From Antitrichia curtipendula (Eukaryota > Streptophyta > Bryopsida > Hypnales > Leucodontaceae), in the NCBI GenBank assembly GCA_951230915.1, contig OX579638.1, forward strand, positions 8,698,696-8,762,695: a stretch of DNA of 64,000 bases, written 5' to 3'. The notes below the pieces were generated by a model, which was not told the origin of the DNA, made no database searches, and saw only the letters and a list, made by a program, of their open reading frames with translations. Made by a program: the position numbers and the translations under genes. Of this stretch, positions 47,425 through 58,915 are shown piece by piece. Position 1 is the stretch's first letter. Every line of letters begins with the position of its first letter.

Positions 47425-48550
47425 GGCACAGAAGCTTCCCGTCGATTGAACGGGACGGGAACCAGGAGTGGTTTACGTGCTTGATGAGTATGTGTGAGAT
47501 CTAATCAGTTGTGTGGAATCTGCAGGTTATGAGTCGTGAACCCAAGTTGGTGTCTCCGCTTGTGTGTGCAAAGATTAAATTGTGCAGGTCCAAGTTGGAA
47601 TTTGACTGCAGTCCAAGTCAGAAATGTTTGGGTAATGCAGTTAGCGAGTCTTTTAATTGGATTTGAATGCGGTTGTTGTTATCTTGTGTGTCAGTATTGT
47701 GTTCGATTGAAAATTTTCTTAGCTAATGTCTGAGTTGGTTTCCAGTGTACCCAACTTGTGTTTAGTGTGCATGTCGTTTAGAATGCCATGACTGAGTTAG
47801 AGTTATTAATGCTTGATTCTGTCGTGTGGTTGTATGGCCAAATTGGTATTTAAGAAATAGGGTATTGCAATCGTAGTATGAGTGTGAATTAGTGGAGTGA
47901 ATGTTGACCTGATGTCAAAGGGCGATGTATGACTGGAATTGAGGAGCCCAAACTACGGAATATAAAGTCTGAATGTTGTCTTCTTCCAGACAGTTCCAGA
48001 TCAGCTCTGTTTGAGAGTGTACCACAGTGCTAAATGGAAGATGTTTCTGAGTGTGTGTGTGAAGTGATATTGGAAATTTGAATGAAGGAAAATTACAATC
48101 GAGCAATGAGTGATGGTGGGGTTAAGAAGATCAATTCCAAGTTGGTGCATGAAAGTGATGAATTTTGTACTGCAGTGACTGTGCAAAAGTAAACTTTGCT
48201 TTGAAGAGTTTTAATACCGATTTGGTTCTCAAGATTCAAGCAATCCTGTGGTGAAAGTTAAGTCAAACTGCAGTGCAGATAAAGCCAAGTTGGAAGTAGA
48301 GGAGCGGTAGTAAAGTCAAGACAAAAGAAACAAATAGTAAAGAAAAAGGAGGGAAAAGAAAATTATTGGGAGAATTCTACACCCTCATCACGCTTAAGAG
48401 TAGGGTGGCAAAATTTTGTAATTAGTTTATCATGTGAGGAATTAGCATTATTCAAGTTGGAAGAACATTCTTGGCTTGTGGTTGTAATGATCTAATTGGA
48501 ATAATTTGGTAGCAAAATTATTTATATTGTCTCCTCGAACAAACTTTACA
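47425..48550. other. Unannotated stretch
   Basis: Purine-rich on the plus strand with scattered short open frames. No family or terminal repeats recognised. Confidence 0.4.
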
Positions 48551-48905
48551 CTAAGGGCCACTTTAGACTTAGAAGCTAGGCCAATTTACTGTGTTAGAGG
48601 CCAAGAATCCTCACTTGTGATTGGACAAAATCCCGAAATTGGTCCCAACCCCTTTACACCTAGAAGTTGGGCCAATTTGGTATGATGAAATTTTTATTCA
48701 AAAAAGACATGATTTGACTTGGCCTAAGCTTGCTAAATTGGATGCACAAAAAATGGGAGGCCGATTCTTGACCTAGGAGCCAATGTAAAATTTCAATTAA
48801 ACTTTAAAGAATAAAGTATTATTTTTTTCTACAAATCAAATCCATTGGATGTTGTGCAACTAGCCTCAAGGGGAATTGACCCAGCTTCAAGGTGTAAAGC
48901 GGTTA
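48551..48905 (+). repeat. Dispersed repeat family F, copy 2
   Basis: Aligns in inverted orientation with 38755-39085. Ends CTAAGGGCCACTTTAGAC and GGTGTAAAGCGGTTAT are weakly complementary (AGxxGCxxxTTxxCAC), consistent with an old MITE. Confidence 0.6.
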
Positions 48906-49189
48906 TGAAAATTTCAGCCCTTCTCTCTCTTTTCTAGGTTTTATTGAACCAGCCTAGTTTCTTGGCCCCAAGGTCTTTAATTTGGGAAGAATTGTCCTCC
49001 ATTATAATCTTATTCTAATGAGTAATTGAGGACAACTTCTAGCCCTCCAAAGGTTAGAATTTTGTGCAATAGGCTGCAAAGGAAATTGATCCAACCTCTA
49101 AGTGTAAAGCTATTCCAAGTCTTAGTTTTCTGAACAGGTTGATCCAAGTCTTTTTACATGATGGCCCCCAAATAAATAAAATTGGATAA

Positions 49190-49434
49190 GCTAAAACCCA
49201 TGAAGCCAATTCAAATGGTTGACAAAACATTGCTTCATTATATTCTTCTCAATGGAATTGACTTCATTTTTCACAATGGGTGAAGTTTATAGTCAATTGT
49301 TTTATCACAACTACAACCTATAAGGTCCAATTCAAGCGGTTGACAAAACATTAATTCCTTATATTCTTCCCCTTGGAAGTGACTTTGCTTCTCAACATTG
49401 GTGAAGTTCCTAGTAACTTGTTCACTACAACCTT
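49190..49434. repeat. Two-copy tandem duplication, about 120-bp unit
   Basis: AATTCAA(A/G)(T/C)GGTTGACAAAACATT begins each unit and GGTGAAGTT lies near the end of each. The two units are diverged. Confidence 0.65.
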
Positions 49435-50863
49435 TTGATTTTATTGAAAATGACCCTTAGTCTATAAAAAAAGTTAGGATATTGACAAATTTCATTTGTT
49501 AGGTTTTTGATTCCCTACTACAAGTTTTCAACCTACTCTTGTAAAACCCAACAATTGATCATCCATGGGTACAAATCAAGGGCCTTCCAAAAAAAAATTG
49601 GATTTTGGCAGTGTCTCTCAAAGTACTAAGTACTAATCTTGAGGGTCTTTGAAGTTTACACCAATGATAGAGGTGATCAGAAAGTTACAATAAAAACAGC
49701 AAAGAACAAGAGAAGGGAATCTCCCCCATGACCCAATCTGCCACCCCAGACCCCTAATGCAAGTAAAGTAGTCTATGAAGGATCAAAAAACTTCTCCCAA
49801 CCTTCGAAATTCCGTCGAAGGAAACGTAACCTCGATGTGGGAGGAGAATCGAAAGACTTGTTTCACACCAACGAACTGAATGAAGACTGCGAATTCCAAT
49901 CAAGTCCATATCAAGACATAACCATCTCACAGTGTCATCTTTGACAAAATTGACCTAAATGTTAATACGAGAATTGCACTCAGGGTGGTTTTCGTATTCT
50001 AGTCCCGAATTCAGACACACTCTAGTAAAACATGAAAAACATGGAACCTCATATGAGAGAGTCAACACTTAGTCCGCATTTTGTTGTAGATAAAGTCCCC
50101 AAAGTGCACCATCAAATATGTCAGAACACACATTCAAAATTCGGAAGACATCACCACCTCCTGTCATGAAAATGCTACAGTAAAACCTGAAAAATAAACT
50201 GGTCAGCAAGTCCGGCGGTACAACCAGATGCATCAGTGGCTCGCCATGTTTCGTTTTATTAACAAGGCTCTACTTTCACGGTACTTCGTTCATTGCAAGG
50301 AATTCGTACCTTACAGTTGACCTAAGTCTCTTTATGAAGGATCCTATGCCTTAAAAAAGGCTGCATTTTTCACATTACTGAGCATAACCTAAATGGTCGA
50401 ATCCTGTTCAATCAAGGGGTTCAAGGAAAGGACACGCCATGAGATAAAACCATTACCCAATGGATGCCACCCATACCGACATGGGCTTCATTGAGGTTCT
50501 GATACAAAACATTAAAAAGGCAGGTCGCTTCTACGATTCTCACTTGAAACATGACCTACAATAGACTCCATTGAAAAATTCAAAAAGGCAAGACATAATT
50601 CACTGACTGCAATCCCTAGAACACACCAAACTCTTCTGCGTGCATCATGCTCCTCCTCTTCCCATTCCAAAAAAATATGTGACATTGTAGCATCGACAAG
50701 TAATTTTCTACCCGAAACCTAAACGATACCATCCAGATATGCATAAATCCCAAGAACGGGGGTTTATCCCTAACGAACACGAAAAAAGACCAAATTTCCA
50801 CTAGGAAGAGCGTCTCCCAAGGTGATTCAGATAAACAAACCCTAAAAGCTTTGCCAGCCCTTC
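49435..50863. other. Intergenic region downstream of bL12c gene
   Basis: No gene. At 49727-49800 there is a sequence (AATCTCCCCCATGACCCAAT ... CTATGAAGGATCAA) that recurs upstream of the gene at 51756-51810. The part next to 50864 should hold the 3' untranslated region. Confidence 0.45.
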
Positions 50864-51439
50864 TCACTTGATGCTACACTTGGCCCCAGCGCCTTCCAAC
50901 GTCTTCAAGGCCTCCTCCGCGTCCTCCTTGCTCACGCCCTCCTTCACTTTCTTCGGCAAGCCCTCAATCATGTCTTTCGCCTCCTTCAACCCCAACGCCG
51001 TCAACGTCCTCACCACCTTAATAACAGAAATTCTTGCAGTTGAAGGAACTTCTTCCAGCACCAAATCAAACTCCGTCTTCTCCTCCACTGCAGGCGCGGC
51101 TTCTGCAGGCGCTCCAGTGGATGCTCCGCCAGCTGCAGGCGCAAATGATTCAGCGCTCACACCGAGACGCTCCTGGAGCTTGTCTGTAAAGGCTCTCGCT
51201 TCTTCCAACGTCAATCCCTCGACCTCCGCGACGAGACGATCCAGCTTCTCTGCATCCAACACTGCGGCGCGCACGGCGAACAACGTTGCTCGTCTCGCAG
51301 GGGCCGCCTTGAAGGAGAAGTGGACGCGCGCGGCGGATTGAAACTCGCCTGTTCGAGAAATGGAGCTCGCGGCGCCCAAACTCGCCGGAGGGGCGTTCAC
51401 GCGGGCCGCTTGTGCCATCGCTGCTGCTGCTGCTGCCAT
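50864..51439 (-). CDS. RPL12: Plastid 50S ribosomal protein bL12 (nuclear gene)
   Basis: Stalk protein of the chloroplast ribosome, which recruits translation factors to the large subunit. One exon, 191 aa. The start is the first ATG in frame (51437-51439); codons further upstream lack an ATG. Residues 1 to about 60 are Ala/Ser/Arg-rich ([20 protein letters not shown]) and form a transit peptide. The mature part has the N-terminal dimerisation domain ([19 protein letters not shown]), an Ala/Pro/Gly hinge ([20 protein letters not shown]) and the C-terminal domain [10 protein letters not shown] ... [20 protein letters not shown] ... [20 protein letters not shown]. It ends GAKCSIK, with Cys where many homologues have Val. 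Coding sequence is far more GC-rich than its surroundings. The leader is pyrimidine-rich, and TTGCAG at about 51503-51508 could be a splice acceptor of a leader intron. Confidence 0.95.
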   Translation of the reverse strand: MAAAAAAMAQAARVNAPPASLGAASSISRTGEFQSAARVHFSFKAAPARRATLFAVRAAVLDAEKLDRLVAEVEGLTLEEARAFTDKLQERLGVSAESFAPAAGGASTGAPAEAAPAVEEKTEFDLVLEEVPSTARISVIKVVRTLTALGLKEAKDMIEGLPKKVKEGVSKEDAEEALKTLEGAGAKCSIK

Positions 51440-52670
51440 TCGCGCTGAAGGAAAGCTCAAGCAAGCGCAATTGAGCAAACCCAGCGAGGAATCAGTGAAT
51501 GCCTGCAATTGTGCACAGAAACCAGCGGCAATTTGACGAGAATTAGAGAGGAGAGAGGAAATCTTAGGCTGGGGAGCGCATTATCCACTCGTGCCCTGCG
51601 TTCTTCCCTTGAAAGTTTGCTTGGATGAAAACGGATGAGATAACGTTTCATCCAAAGAGGATGGTTCCAGGGATGAGCTGTGTTCAGGTATGGGAATCGG
51701 AAATCTAGACTATTTCAAGATCTCAGAAACCCTACACAAGGAATACGATTGTTGTTGCAATCTCCCATGACCCAATTTGACACAAGTAGAGGTGTCCATG
51801 AAGGATCAAGGATTTTTGATTGGTTCTATTACAATAAACCCTAAATTCGATATCCATGTTGAAGAGGGCTTACATTTCATGCAAGAATCTAGATATTGTA
51901 TCGGATAGTTTTGTTTTTGCAAATAGGTCACAATTGGGTGCAATTGCGTTAGAGACACACTGACACTCATCACACTAGACCTAATGAACTCATCGAAAAT
52001 CTGGCTATTGTCGTGGATAAGTGCTGGTGATAATTTTGAAGAAATTCCTTTCGAAATGTTTGAGGGGTTGCAAATAGTGCATGATAATCTTGGGAATACC
52101 CGCTCCCTGTACACCATCCTCAGACTCCATGTCTTTTGCTTGCTAGCTCCACTGCTGCTTTCGTATTTGACCTAATTCAAAGTACACTCTCCAGTTGTAA
52201 AAAAGCATGTTCCATTCATTCCAGAAGCAAAATTAAAGCAGCAAACAGTGAACAACTTTTTTTTGTTTTTTCGCAATCTGCAGAGCTTTGAAGAACTCAG
52301 CAAACTGAGTAAGTGCCATGCGAAGACGAATGGAAATTATTCTATGAGTCTGGGGACGACGACTCTGATTTGAGGAAAACCTTCTAAGACAGGTGAAAAA
52401 CATTCTCCAATTTTCAAGCTGCTGGACGGTCTGAGCAGCCGTAGAATACAGAATATAGAATGATTCCTCTTAGATCATGTTGTGGGAATTTTTTCTGTAC
52501 CGTAGAGAGAAAATTATAATGAATAATTCGGACTGACATTCTTGTGTTAATTAGTCTCTTCCTTCAGTGGGTCACTTTGATCATACATACGGTAGTAAAA
52601 TACAATTTGAACTCTACACAACTGTTGCTCCTCAAACCAGTATGCAATGTTTCTACCCATGGTTTTTATC
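51440..52670. other. bL12c 5' flank and intergenic region
   Basis: The leader side (51500-51660) is pyrimidine-rich on the gene strand. At 51756-51810 lies the repeat shared with 49727-49800. Beyond that, short coding-like pieces occur (for example CEDEWKLFYESGDDDSDLRK on the plus strand near 52320), with no gene model. Confidence 0.4.
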
Positions 52671-52720
52671 AATGAATGAATGAATGAATGAATGAATGAA
52701 TCAATCAATCAATCAATCAA
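52671..52720. repeat. Compound tetranucleotide microsatellite
   Basis: (AATG) repeated about 7 times, then (AATC) about 5 times. Confidence 0.95.
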
Positions 52721-53015
52721 TTTTATTAGCATACTTTGATCTCCGTCGCTCTTTCTCTATGAAATGTTTTCACAGGTGTTGAGATTCACAAGATATGTTA
52801 TCATCCAAAACTGCATTTTCATACTGCAATAACTAATAATCTTCGTACTATTGAAGTACCAGAAACAAGCAGTTCATCAAGTGTGATTGAGAAGCACGCA
52901 AGAGAGTGAGAGATCGAATTGAGCTCATCCTCCTTTCAAAGTTGAAAGATGCCTGCAATTATGAAATATGATCCGTGGACGTTCCTCCTACCGGACTCAA
53001 CACGCCACAACTAAC

Positions 53016-53652
53016 CTTTGAAGGTTCTGTACCACTGATCTTGTATGATAGAGGAACGTCCTCCATTGATTTGCTTGAGCGTGTGGCTGTGGGGTGTCCT
53101 GAAGCCAACACGAACAGACTGCAAAAAAACTCAAAGATAACTCTCGTTAGCAATGAAGAGGCAGGAGAAGTTTCAAGGGGACTAAGGTTTGTATAGTACA
53201 ATACACCCATATTCAACATTGCTTACAATGTGACACCTACATTTGCACCAAAAAGCATCACAAATACTTAGATATTGATTTTTACACAAGATGTGCATAA
53301 TTCAAACATGAGAGTCTATGAGAACCTGATGTTGGATTCAGACAATATTTTGAAATTTCCTAACTTTTATTCATACGGTATTCAAATAATGTGCATGTGT
53401 TGGAATCATCTTTTCAATTGCCAATGAGATCCAATAGAAGTTATTTATGTTTCATAATAGTAACGATGGTCAGTTGTAATTAGTGACAATTGATTAGAGG
53501 TGAGCATACCAGCCTTATCATGCAAGAAGATCACACAAATTGAGTTTACAAAGCTGCTACCGATGGGAATCCTCAGACCCACATTGTAGCTCACGCCATA
53601 GCCAACCAACACAGGATCATCAATTTCGAGAGTGAAACTGATCGCTTAAATG
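53016..53652 (-). pseudogene. Possible two-exon fragment of an unknown gene
   Basis: Two exon-like blocks with splice signals on the minus strand. Block 1 (53510 to about 53652) reads AISFTLEIDDPVLVGYGVSY and NVGLRIPIGSSFVNSICVIF and ends before GTATGC. Block 2 (53016-53118) follows TTTTTTTGCAG and ends before GTTAGT. One frame reads SVRVGFRTPHSHTLKQINGG; another reads LFVLASGHPTATRSSKSMED. The phases do not decide which frame is used. Upstream, a MITE lies at 53691-53849, and the intron holds repeat family I. I do not recognise a family. It may be a truncated gene or a chance arrangement. Confidence 0.3.
53215..53465 (+). repeat. Dispersed repeat family I, copy 2
   Basis: Aligns with 27650-27935. 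No coding capacity. Confidence 0.5.
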
Positions 53653-53690
53653 TGTTGATGAAAAGAAAGGATCATCTCAGCAAGGTTTTA

Positions 53691-53849
53691 AGGTAACCCT
53701 GCCTATCATAGGCCAATTTTGGACCAACATAATGCAGGCCTAGAAATTCATGAGTAGTACATGTGTCTTGTGAAATGTATTTTACAAAGAATTTTTTGAT
53801 CTTAAATTAGGTTGGTCTAGAATTTTGTCTATCATAGGTTGAGTTACCT
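53691..53849. mobile_element. MITE family H
   Basis: 159 bp between TA dinucleotides (53689-53690, 53850-53851). Inverted ends AGGTAACCCTGCCTATCATA and TCTATCATAGGTTGAGTTAC-CT match over about 25 bp. Confidence 0.75.
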
Positions 53850-54366
53850 TACAGAAACACAAATCCATGGCACTGAACTACTACAGACTATAAAGTAAAA
53901 CAACCCATTGTGATTAGAATTAGGAGTTTGACATCATGTGGTTGTTGAAATTTTTCAATTTTTTTTCCCATAGTAGTACAAGTGTGAGAAATAGTGAGAG
54001 ATATTGAAATTACGTGTTTTTTTGACAAAGTATAAATTTACTATAAATTTTTGAAGTGTCCAATGCATCATGGCCTAAAAGAGTCTATAGACTACTTTAG
54101 AACCAACAAAATCTGAATCCATCATACTCATTTTGCTCACCTGAAGCAATCATAGTATTTTTTAACATGGAAGGCCTAAAAAATCAATTTTTATAATGAA
54201 TTCACATTGAAAAGTTGTATTTTCCTTATGAAGTCACTAATCACTCCATTATTGTTCGTGAGACATGCATTGAAGCCAAAATCTCACAAACTGGTCAAAA
54301 ACATAATGTGGGGGTCATTCCTAGGTGTCCACTATGGGTCATCTAATCACAATGAGCTGTTCTTTA

Positions 54367-55507
54367 GGAGGAGGCTGTAAAATGGCTCAGGCTTTAAGAA
54401 CCACCCTACAAAAGGCTCTAAAACAGTGCACATGGGTGTTGAAATGGAATTAACTTTTTGCGATGAGGAACTGCCATCCCATGTGAATGATTTTAGGCTA
54501 TGGAACAAGTGAGATGGTTCACTATCATGATTGATTTTACTCACAGTAAGAACCTAAATCTGGTAAGGTCTACAAAATGGCTTTGAAATGTCTAGAAATT
54601 GCAAAAAACCCATCTGTAGCTGAACTCTCTTTTACTAAAATGCCTCTCAGTCACTCATAACTTCTTGGATTGCTCTGAAATTTTAACCACACAAACTAGA
54701 CTAGTATGCGCAACTTCTCTTAAAACTTTTATTGGAAACGGACATTGTATGAAGAAGTAACAAGCTGCCAAAGTTTACTGCAAATAAAAAATGTCGGGAT
54801 TTTAAAGTTTGAATTGCTCCCAAACATTCAAGACAACTTCAATTGACATGAAATTTTTTCCACAACAACAACACTTCAAGGCAAACATAATACAACAAAT
54901 TTTATTTAAAAAAAACTTTGGATGAAGGAGATACAAGCCCCCGAAGTTGCAGTCATGAAATGCAATTTGAAGGAGTCAAATGGAAACTGCGAACTTAGAT
55001 TGGCTTCCAAAAAATCAGTAAATCTTGGATTCACCTGAAAATTTTACCACACAAACTAGAAGAAAGAGCGCAAATTCTCCAACAAATTTTATTGAATTTG
55101 AACATTGGATGCAGAAGTTACAGCACTTCGAATCAGAGGATGTAGTTTGCATGATTATTAAATCACTAGAGAATTTCTAAATTTCTGACTTGTGTTGGAT
55201 GCTTTAAAAGCTTTGCATGAACGGTTTTACCCATCCTATTAATTGGTTTTTACAACCACTTGATCTTTTCCAGCATGTTGTCTTGTTCATTATTGCAGTA
55301 TCTAGGAACAAGAATAGAGCCCTACTAACATTAGCCTTTAAAAATTTGCTGTAATTTCATTTTGACTCCAAAAATTCTGAAAAAATCAGCAGAGCTCCAT
55401 CTTCAAATTCTCTTCCACTGAAAAAAAGGGCAAAAAAATTGAAGTCCTCCAAGATCTCCAGAAAGGCCTGATTTCCCTTAGATGGGCGCTTTCTGGACCT
55501 TCTACCT
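54367..55507 (+). mobile_element. MITE family B, long copy
   Basis: Left part GGAGGCTGTAAAATGGC-TCAGGC and TTAAGAACCACC matches family B copy 1. The right part GGGCGCTTTCTGGACC and TTCTACCT before TA matches its right end. At 1.14 kb it is more than three times longer than the other copies, with a unique AT-rich middle but no transposase, so it may be closer to the parent element. Confidence 0.55.
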
Positions 55508-55515
55508 TACCATGT

Positions 55516-55815
55516 ATATTATTTTGCAAAAAGCTTTGAAACACCAATGGGACGGGGCCACGTTAGCGTTGAAAAGTCAGCAACTGGTTATGAGTTTGCT
55601 TCTGGCTCTCCAACTTCTACCAAGTTTACTTAGTCCTTCACACAAAACTTATGCATTTGGAGAATTTTGTTACGGAAATACGGATCCATGGCACTATACT
55701 ACACACTGTATCATTTTGCAAAAAGCTTTGAAACACCAATTGCTTGGTGACAGATCATATCAAATTGTGCCAAGTTTGTCATTCACACGAAACTTATGCA
55801 TTGGAGAATTTGTAC
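55516..55815. repeat. Two-copy tandem duplication, about 190-bp unit
   Basis: TTTTGCAAAAAGCTTTGAAA and ACTTATGCATTTGGAGAATT (second copy ACTTATGCATTGGAGAATTT) each occur twice in the same order. Confidence 0.7.
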
Positions 55816-56003
55816 TGATAAACTGTCGGATACCAGGGATCTGCATACTGTACAAATCCCTCGTGGAAAAATAATGCTGATTTGAACACATGGAGATTGA
55901 AGTGGAATAATCAACCTTGAGTTCCTGTGATTACAGTGCAAGTGAAACCGGTGCAGTGTTGACAAATTAGAGAGAGCATCTCCTGTGAATTTCAATGCTT
56001 CTA

Positions 56004-56277
56004 AGGTAGGTACACCCAAATGTGCCACTGACCTTAAACCGACATCTATACCATGTGTACATCTCCAAAATCAGTTTCTGTACCTATGTGGAAAAAACGC
56101 TTTTAGAACCAAACTTTGTTCCTTAATAACTTTTGCATACAGTATCCAAATGTCATGTTCTCTAGTGCGTTGGAGCCTCCTTTCACTTGCCTACAAGAAT
56201 ATAAATTTTTTTGACCAGTCTAATGATATTAACTAGGCTCAGTAGCAAAAAGTGGCGGTTTGGGGGTATACCTACCT
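56004..56277 (+). mobile_element. MITE family E, copy 2
   Basis: 274 bp between TA dinucleotides (56002-56003, 56278-56279). Ends AGGTAGGTACACCCAAA and TTTGGGGGTATACCTACCT are nearly perfect inverted repeats. This is the best preserved copy. Confidence 0.82.
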
Positions 56278-56439
56278 TACTCTCGACCTTACTACATTAA
56301 TTCTACCAGAAAAAATCCATTAGAACAAAGAAATTTAAACCCTCAAAGTGCCTTCTATGGTGGCCTTCATAACGGAGCTTAAATGGATTTCAATGCGTAC
56401 TCACCAAGGACGGGATGATATTTTCTCCCTATTTCCACC

Positions 56440-56640
56440 TTTTATTTTTAAACAAGCGTGTTCAAGAAACATACTACAAGGGTTTTTCGTGAAGAAGAGA
56501 GGTTGATTTTACACAAGGTAATGACCCTGTTGCTGATAGGGATCGAACCTGCAACCACACCACTTGGTTTGGGTACCTTACCTCCATCACTTGGTAGTTT
56601 AGGGTCATCTTGGACATTTCCACCCATTTTTGACAACATG
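56440..56640 (-). mobile_element. Possible tRNA-derived SINE
   Basis: On the minus strand a B-box-like GGTTCGATCCC (near 56542-56552) lies downstream of an A-box-like ACCAAGTGATGGAGG (near 56580-56600). Spacing suits an RNA polymerase III promoter. There is no tRNA cloverleaf, so it is not a tRNA gene. The 3' end near an A-rich stretch at about 56440 is approximate. Confidence 0.4.
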
Positions 56641-56671
56641 ATGCATGCTTACACAATTGCATGCCTTCTGT

Positions 56672-57050
56672 AGGACAATGGGACATTAAGTACTTCTTCC
56701 CATTCAAATCTTTTGTACATCAAGCGAATGCTTTATATGGAAAAGGAGAAATTTGGCACAACTAAGTACTCGATGATGTTGACGTTTGCAAAATGAAATG
56801 TTTCTTACTATTGGACAATGAGACATTGGATACTTCTTATCATTTGAGTCCTTGGTACTATGAATGAATTATGTATTTTAATAAGTTTATGGGTTCTTGA
56901 TGCTCATGATGTTTGCAAAATGAAATGCTTCACTTATTGGACAATGAGACAATAAGTATTTTTTTGTCATTTGAGCCCTTGGTACTATGAATGAATTCTT
57001 TATTTTGACAAGTCCATGGGTATTGTACTTGATGAAATTCATACAAGGTA
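56672..57050. repeat. Three-copy tandem array, about 125-bp unit
   Basis: ACAATG(G/A)GACA(T/A)TAAGTA recurs with TTTGCAAAATGAAATG and CCTTGGTACTATGAATGAAT in the second and third units; the first is more diverged. Confidence 0.6.
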
Positions 57051-57574
57051 GTTAGCGACACAATTATATACATATTTGTGTACTTAGGCTATCATCTCTA
57101 GCCTTCGATAAATAGCTTTGCATGTTAATTCTTGAGGGACTCTTCTAGGGTTTGAACTTTTTCTAATGCTCTAAAGAAAGACATGAAATCAAAGTATGCT
57201 TGGATTGATTGGTTTATGCAAAGCACAAGAAGAAGCATTACATACACATAATGTCAATGCAAGAGAGTTTTGATGTCGTGGCATGTATTGATTGGGTACA
57301 GGAGAGGCAGATTACGACCGATAATGCTTAGTGCTTGCCCTGTGCAAATTTTCAACATAGTGGGTATGAAGTAGAAACTTCATTGGTCTTGTAGTAAGAA
57401 AAATTAGAGAGAAATCTCTACTACTACCAACCAGTATTGATTTAGTGAGTGCAGATCCATCTAACCCAATCTAAATGCACAAGACTTTTGCCATTGTGGC
57501 ATATTGTGATTGGTTAAGCAATCAAAGAAGTCAAATGGTCCAACTCTCCTACATTGATATTATGTCCAATTATT

Positions 57575-57695
57575 GCATAGAAAGCCAAGTCATCAAGAAT
57601 AATCACCAGTTAGTACAAACCTCATCGCCTATGGTTCAGTAAGTCCTTATTGACGATTATTCTTGATAACTTGGCTTGCTTTGCAATTACCTAAT
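57575..57695. mobile_element. Foldback element family G, copy 1
   Basis: GCCAAGTCATCAAGAATAATC and its near complement GATTATTCTTGATAACTTGGC form about 35-bp arms around a 45-bp loop. Confidence 0.65.
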
Positions 57696-57699
57696 CCAT

Positions 57700-58544
57700 T
57701 TGAGAAGTCATGAACAGATGTAACTGGACCGTCAATGCCACGAAAGACGCATTAAAGGGAAGCCAAGCCAAGGTCCTAAAACTATTGGAAACCTAAACTG
57801 GCAACTTGGAACTTGCAAGTCAAATTTATATGTGTTTTTTTCATTTGAGAACTGAGATTGGATACATTAAAATAAACTATTAAAATCTATTTTTTGTAAT
57901 ATGGTTGAATACCTCCATGTGTACACCAGAAGTTTGACTTTGTTAGATTGATTTGTTTTGATGATTGAGATGAAAGATATGAGGCTTTTTATATTGTGAG
58001 CATGTATCTCCTAACGCATATAACATATGATGTCATTTTTTAATGTAGCTTCATGTGACTTGAGATTTGCATATTTTAGGTTGAAACTTTAATAGAAGTT
58101 AGGTATGAGGAATATCTTTCACATGAACTATATTTTACAACATTTGGAAATATGAGTCAAAAGTTATGTTACTTTTTTTTTGGTCAAGCAATCTGGGCAG
58201 ATAAAATAAATCATTTTTTTCATAAACAAAAATTTGAAATTGGTTTTCTAGAGTGATATACAAGTGGAAAGCTTTGAATCATTCCATTTTGATTAATGAA
58301 TCCCAAGTTACAAGGAGTTTTAGTTTGCGGGCAATTATGGATTCTCTACTCTAAAATCAACTTTAAAGTCCTTTATCTTACTCAATTTTCAATATTTATT
58401 GAAATAAAATAAATAATAGGATGTAGATTGCTTATTACAACATTGCAGCCATTGGAATTGGCATTTTCAAATCCATAACTAAAATCTTAACAATTTTGTA
58501 TTTTGAATCATTCTCTACTTCTTTCTACTTACTATTTTTTTTCC
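57700..58544. other. Gene-free AT-rich stretch
   Basis: No gene, RNA or terminal repeat recognised. Confidence 0.45.
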
Positions 58545-58915
58545 TATTTGTTGCACAATTCCAAATGATGTGAAATTTTTTAAGCATGTAGCCAACTTGT
58601 CTAGAAAAAATAAACCAAAGAAGAACCACCATTTTGGACATTTTTTCATAGAAAATTGAGCTTGTGAAGTGCACCTGCCCTATTTTTTGGAGGGCCCAAA
58701 AAATGATTTTAGTGAACTTTAATGCTTATATCTTGCAATCCACGTGATGAAAATTTATGAAATTTTTACCACATGTTCTTAAGTCAGCATTCTACAAGAT
58801 CCTATGGTTACATGAGTAAAAGAAAATAAAAAAATTTGGTATTTGTACTAGAAATGACAGTTTTGGAGCATTTCTGTTGAAAATATAGTCTAGGAACTTA
58901 AGGGGTTAAGAACTT
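58545..58915 (+). repeat. Dispersed repeat family D, copy 2
   Basis: Same orientation as 26990-27395, alignable through AAGCATGTAGCCAACTTG, GAGCTTGTGAAGTGCACCTG and GACAGTTTTGGAGCATTT. Confidence 0.6.

Noticed and set aside
50868..51341. 157-codon plus-strand frame opposite bL12c
   Set aside because: Shadow of the GC-rich coding strand; the minus strand is clearly bL12.
51440..51508. Longer N-terminus for bL12c
   Set aside because: The upstream in-frame codons contain no ATG (the outermost one is TTG), so the start at 51437-51439 is preferred.
56530..56600. tRNA gene
   Set aside because: B-box-like motif is present but no acceptor stem or anticodon arm folds; treated as a possible SINE.
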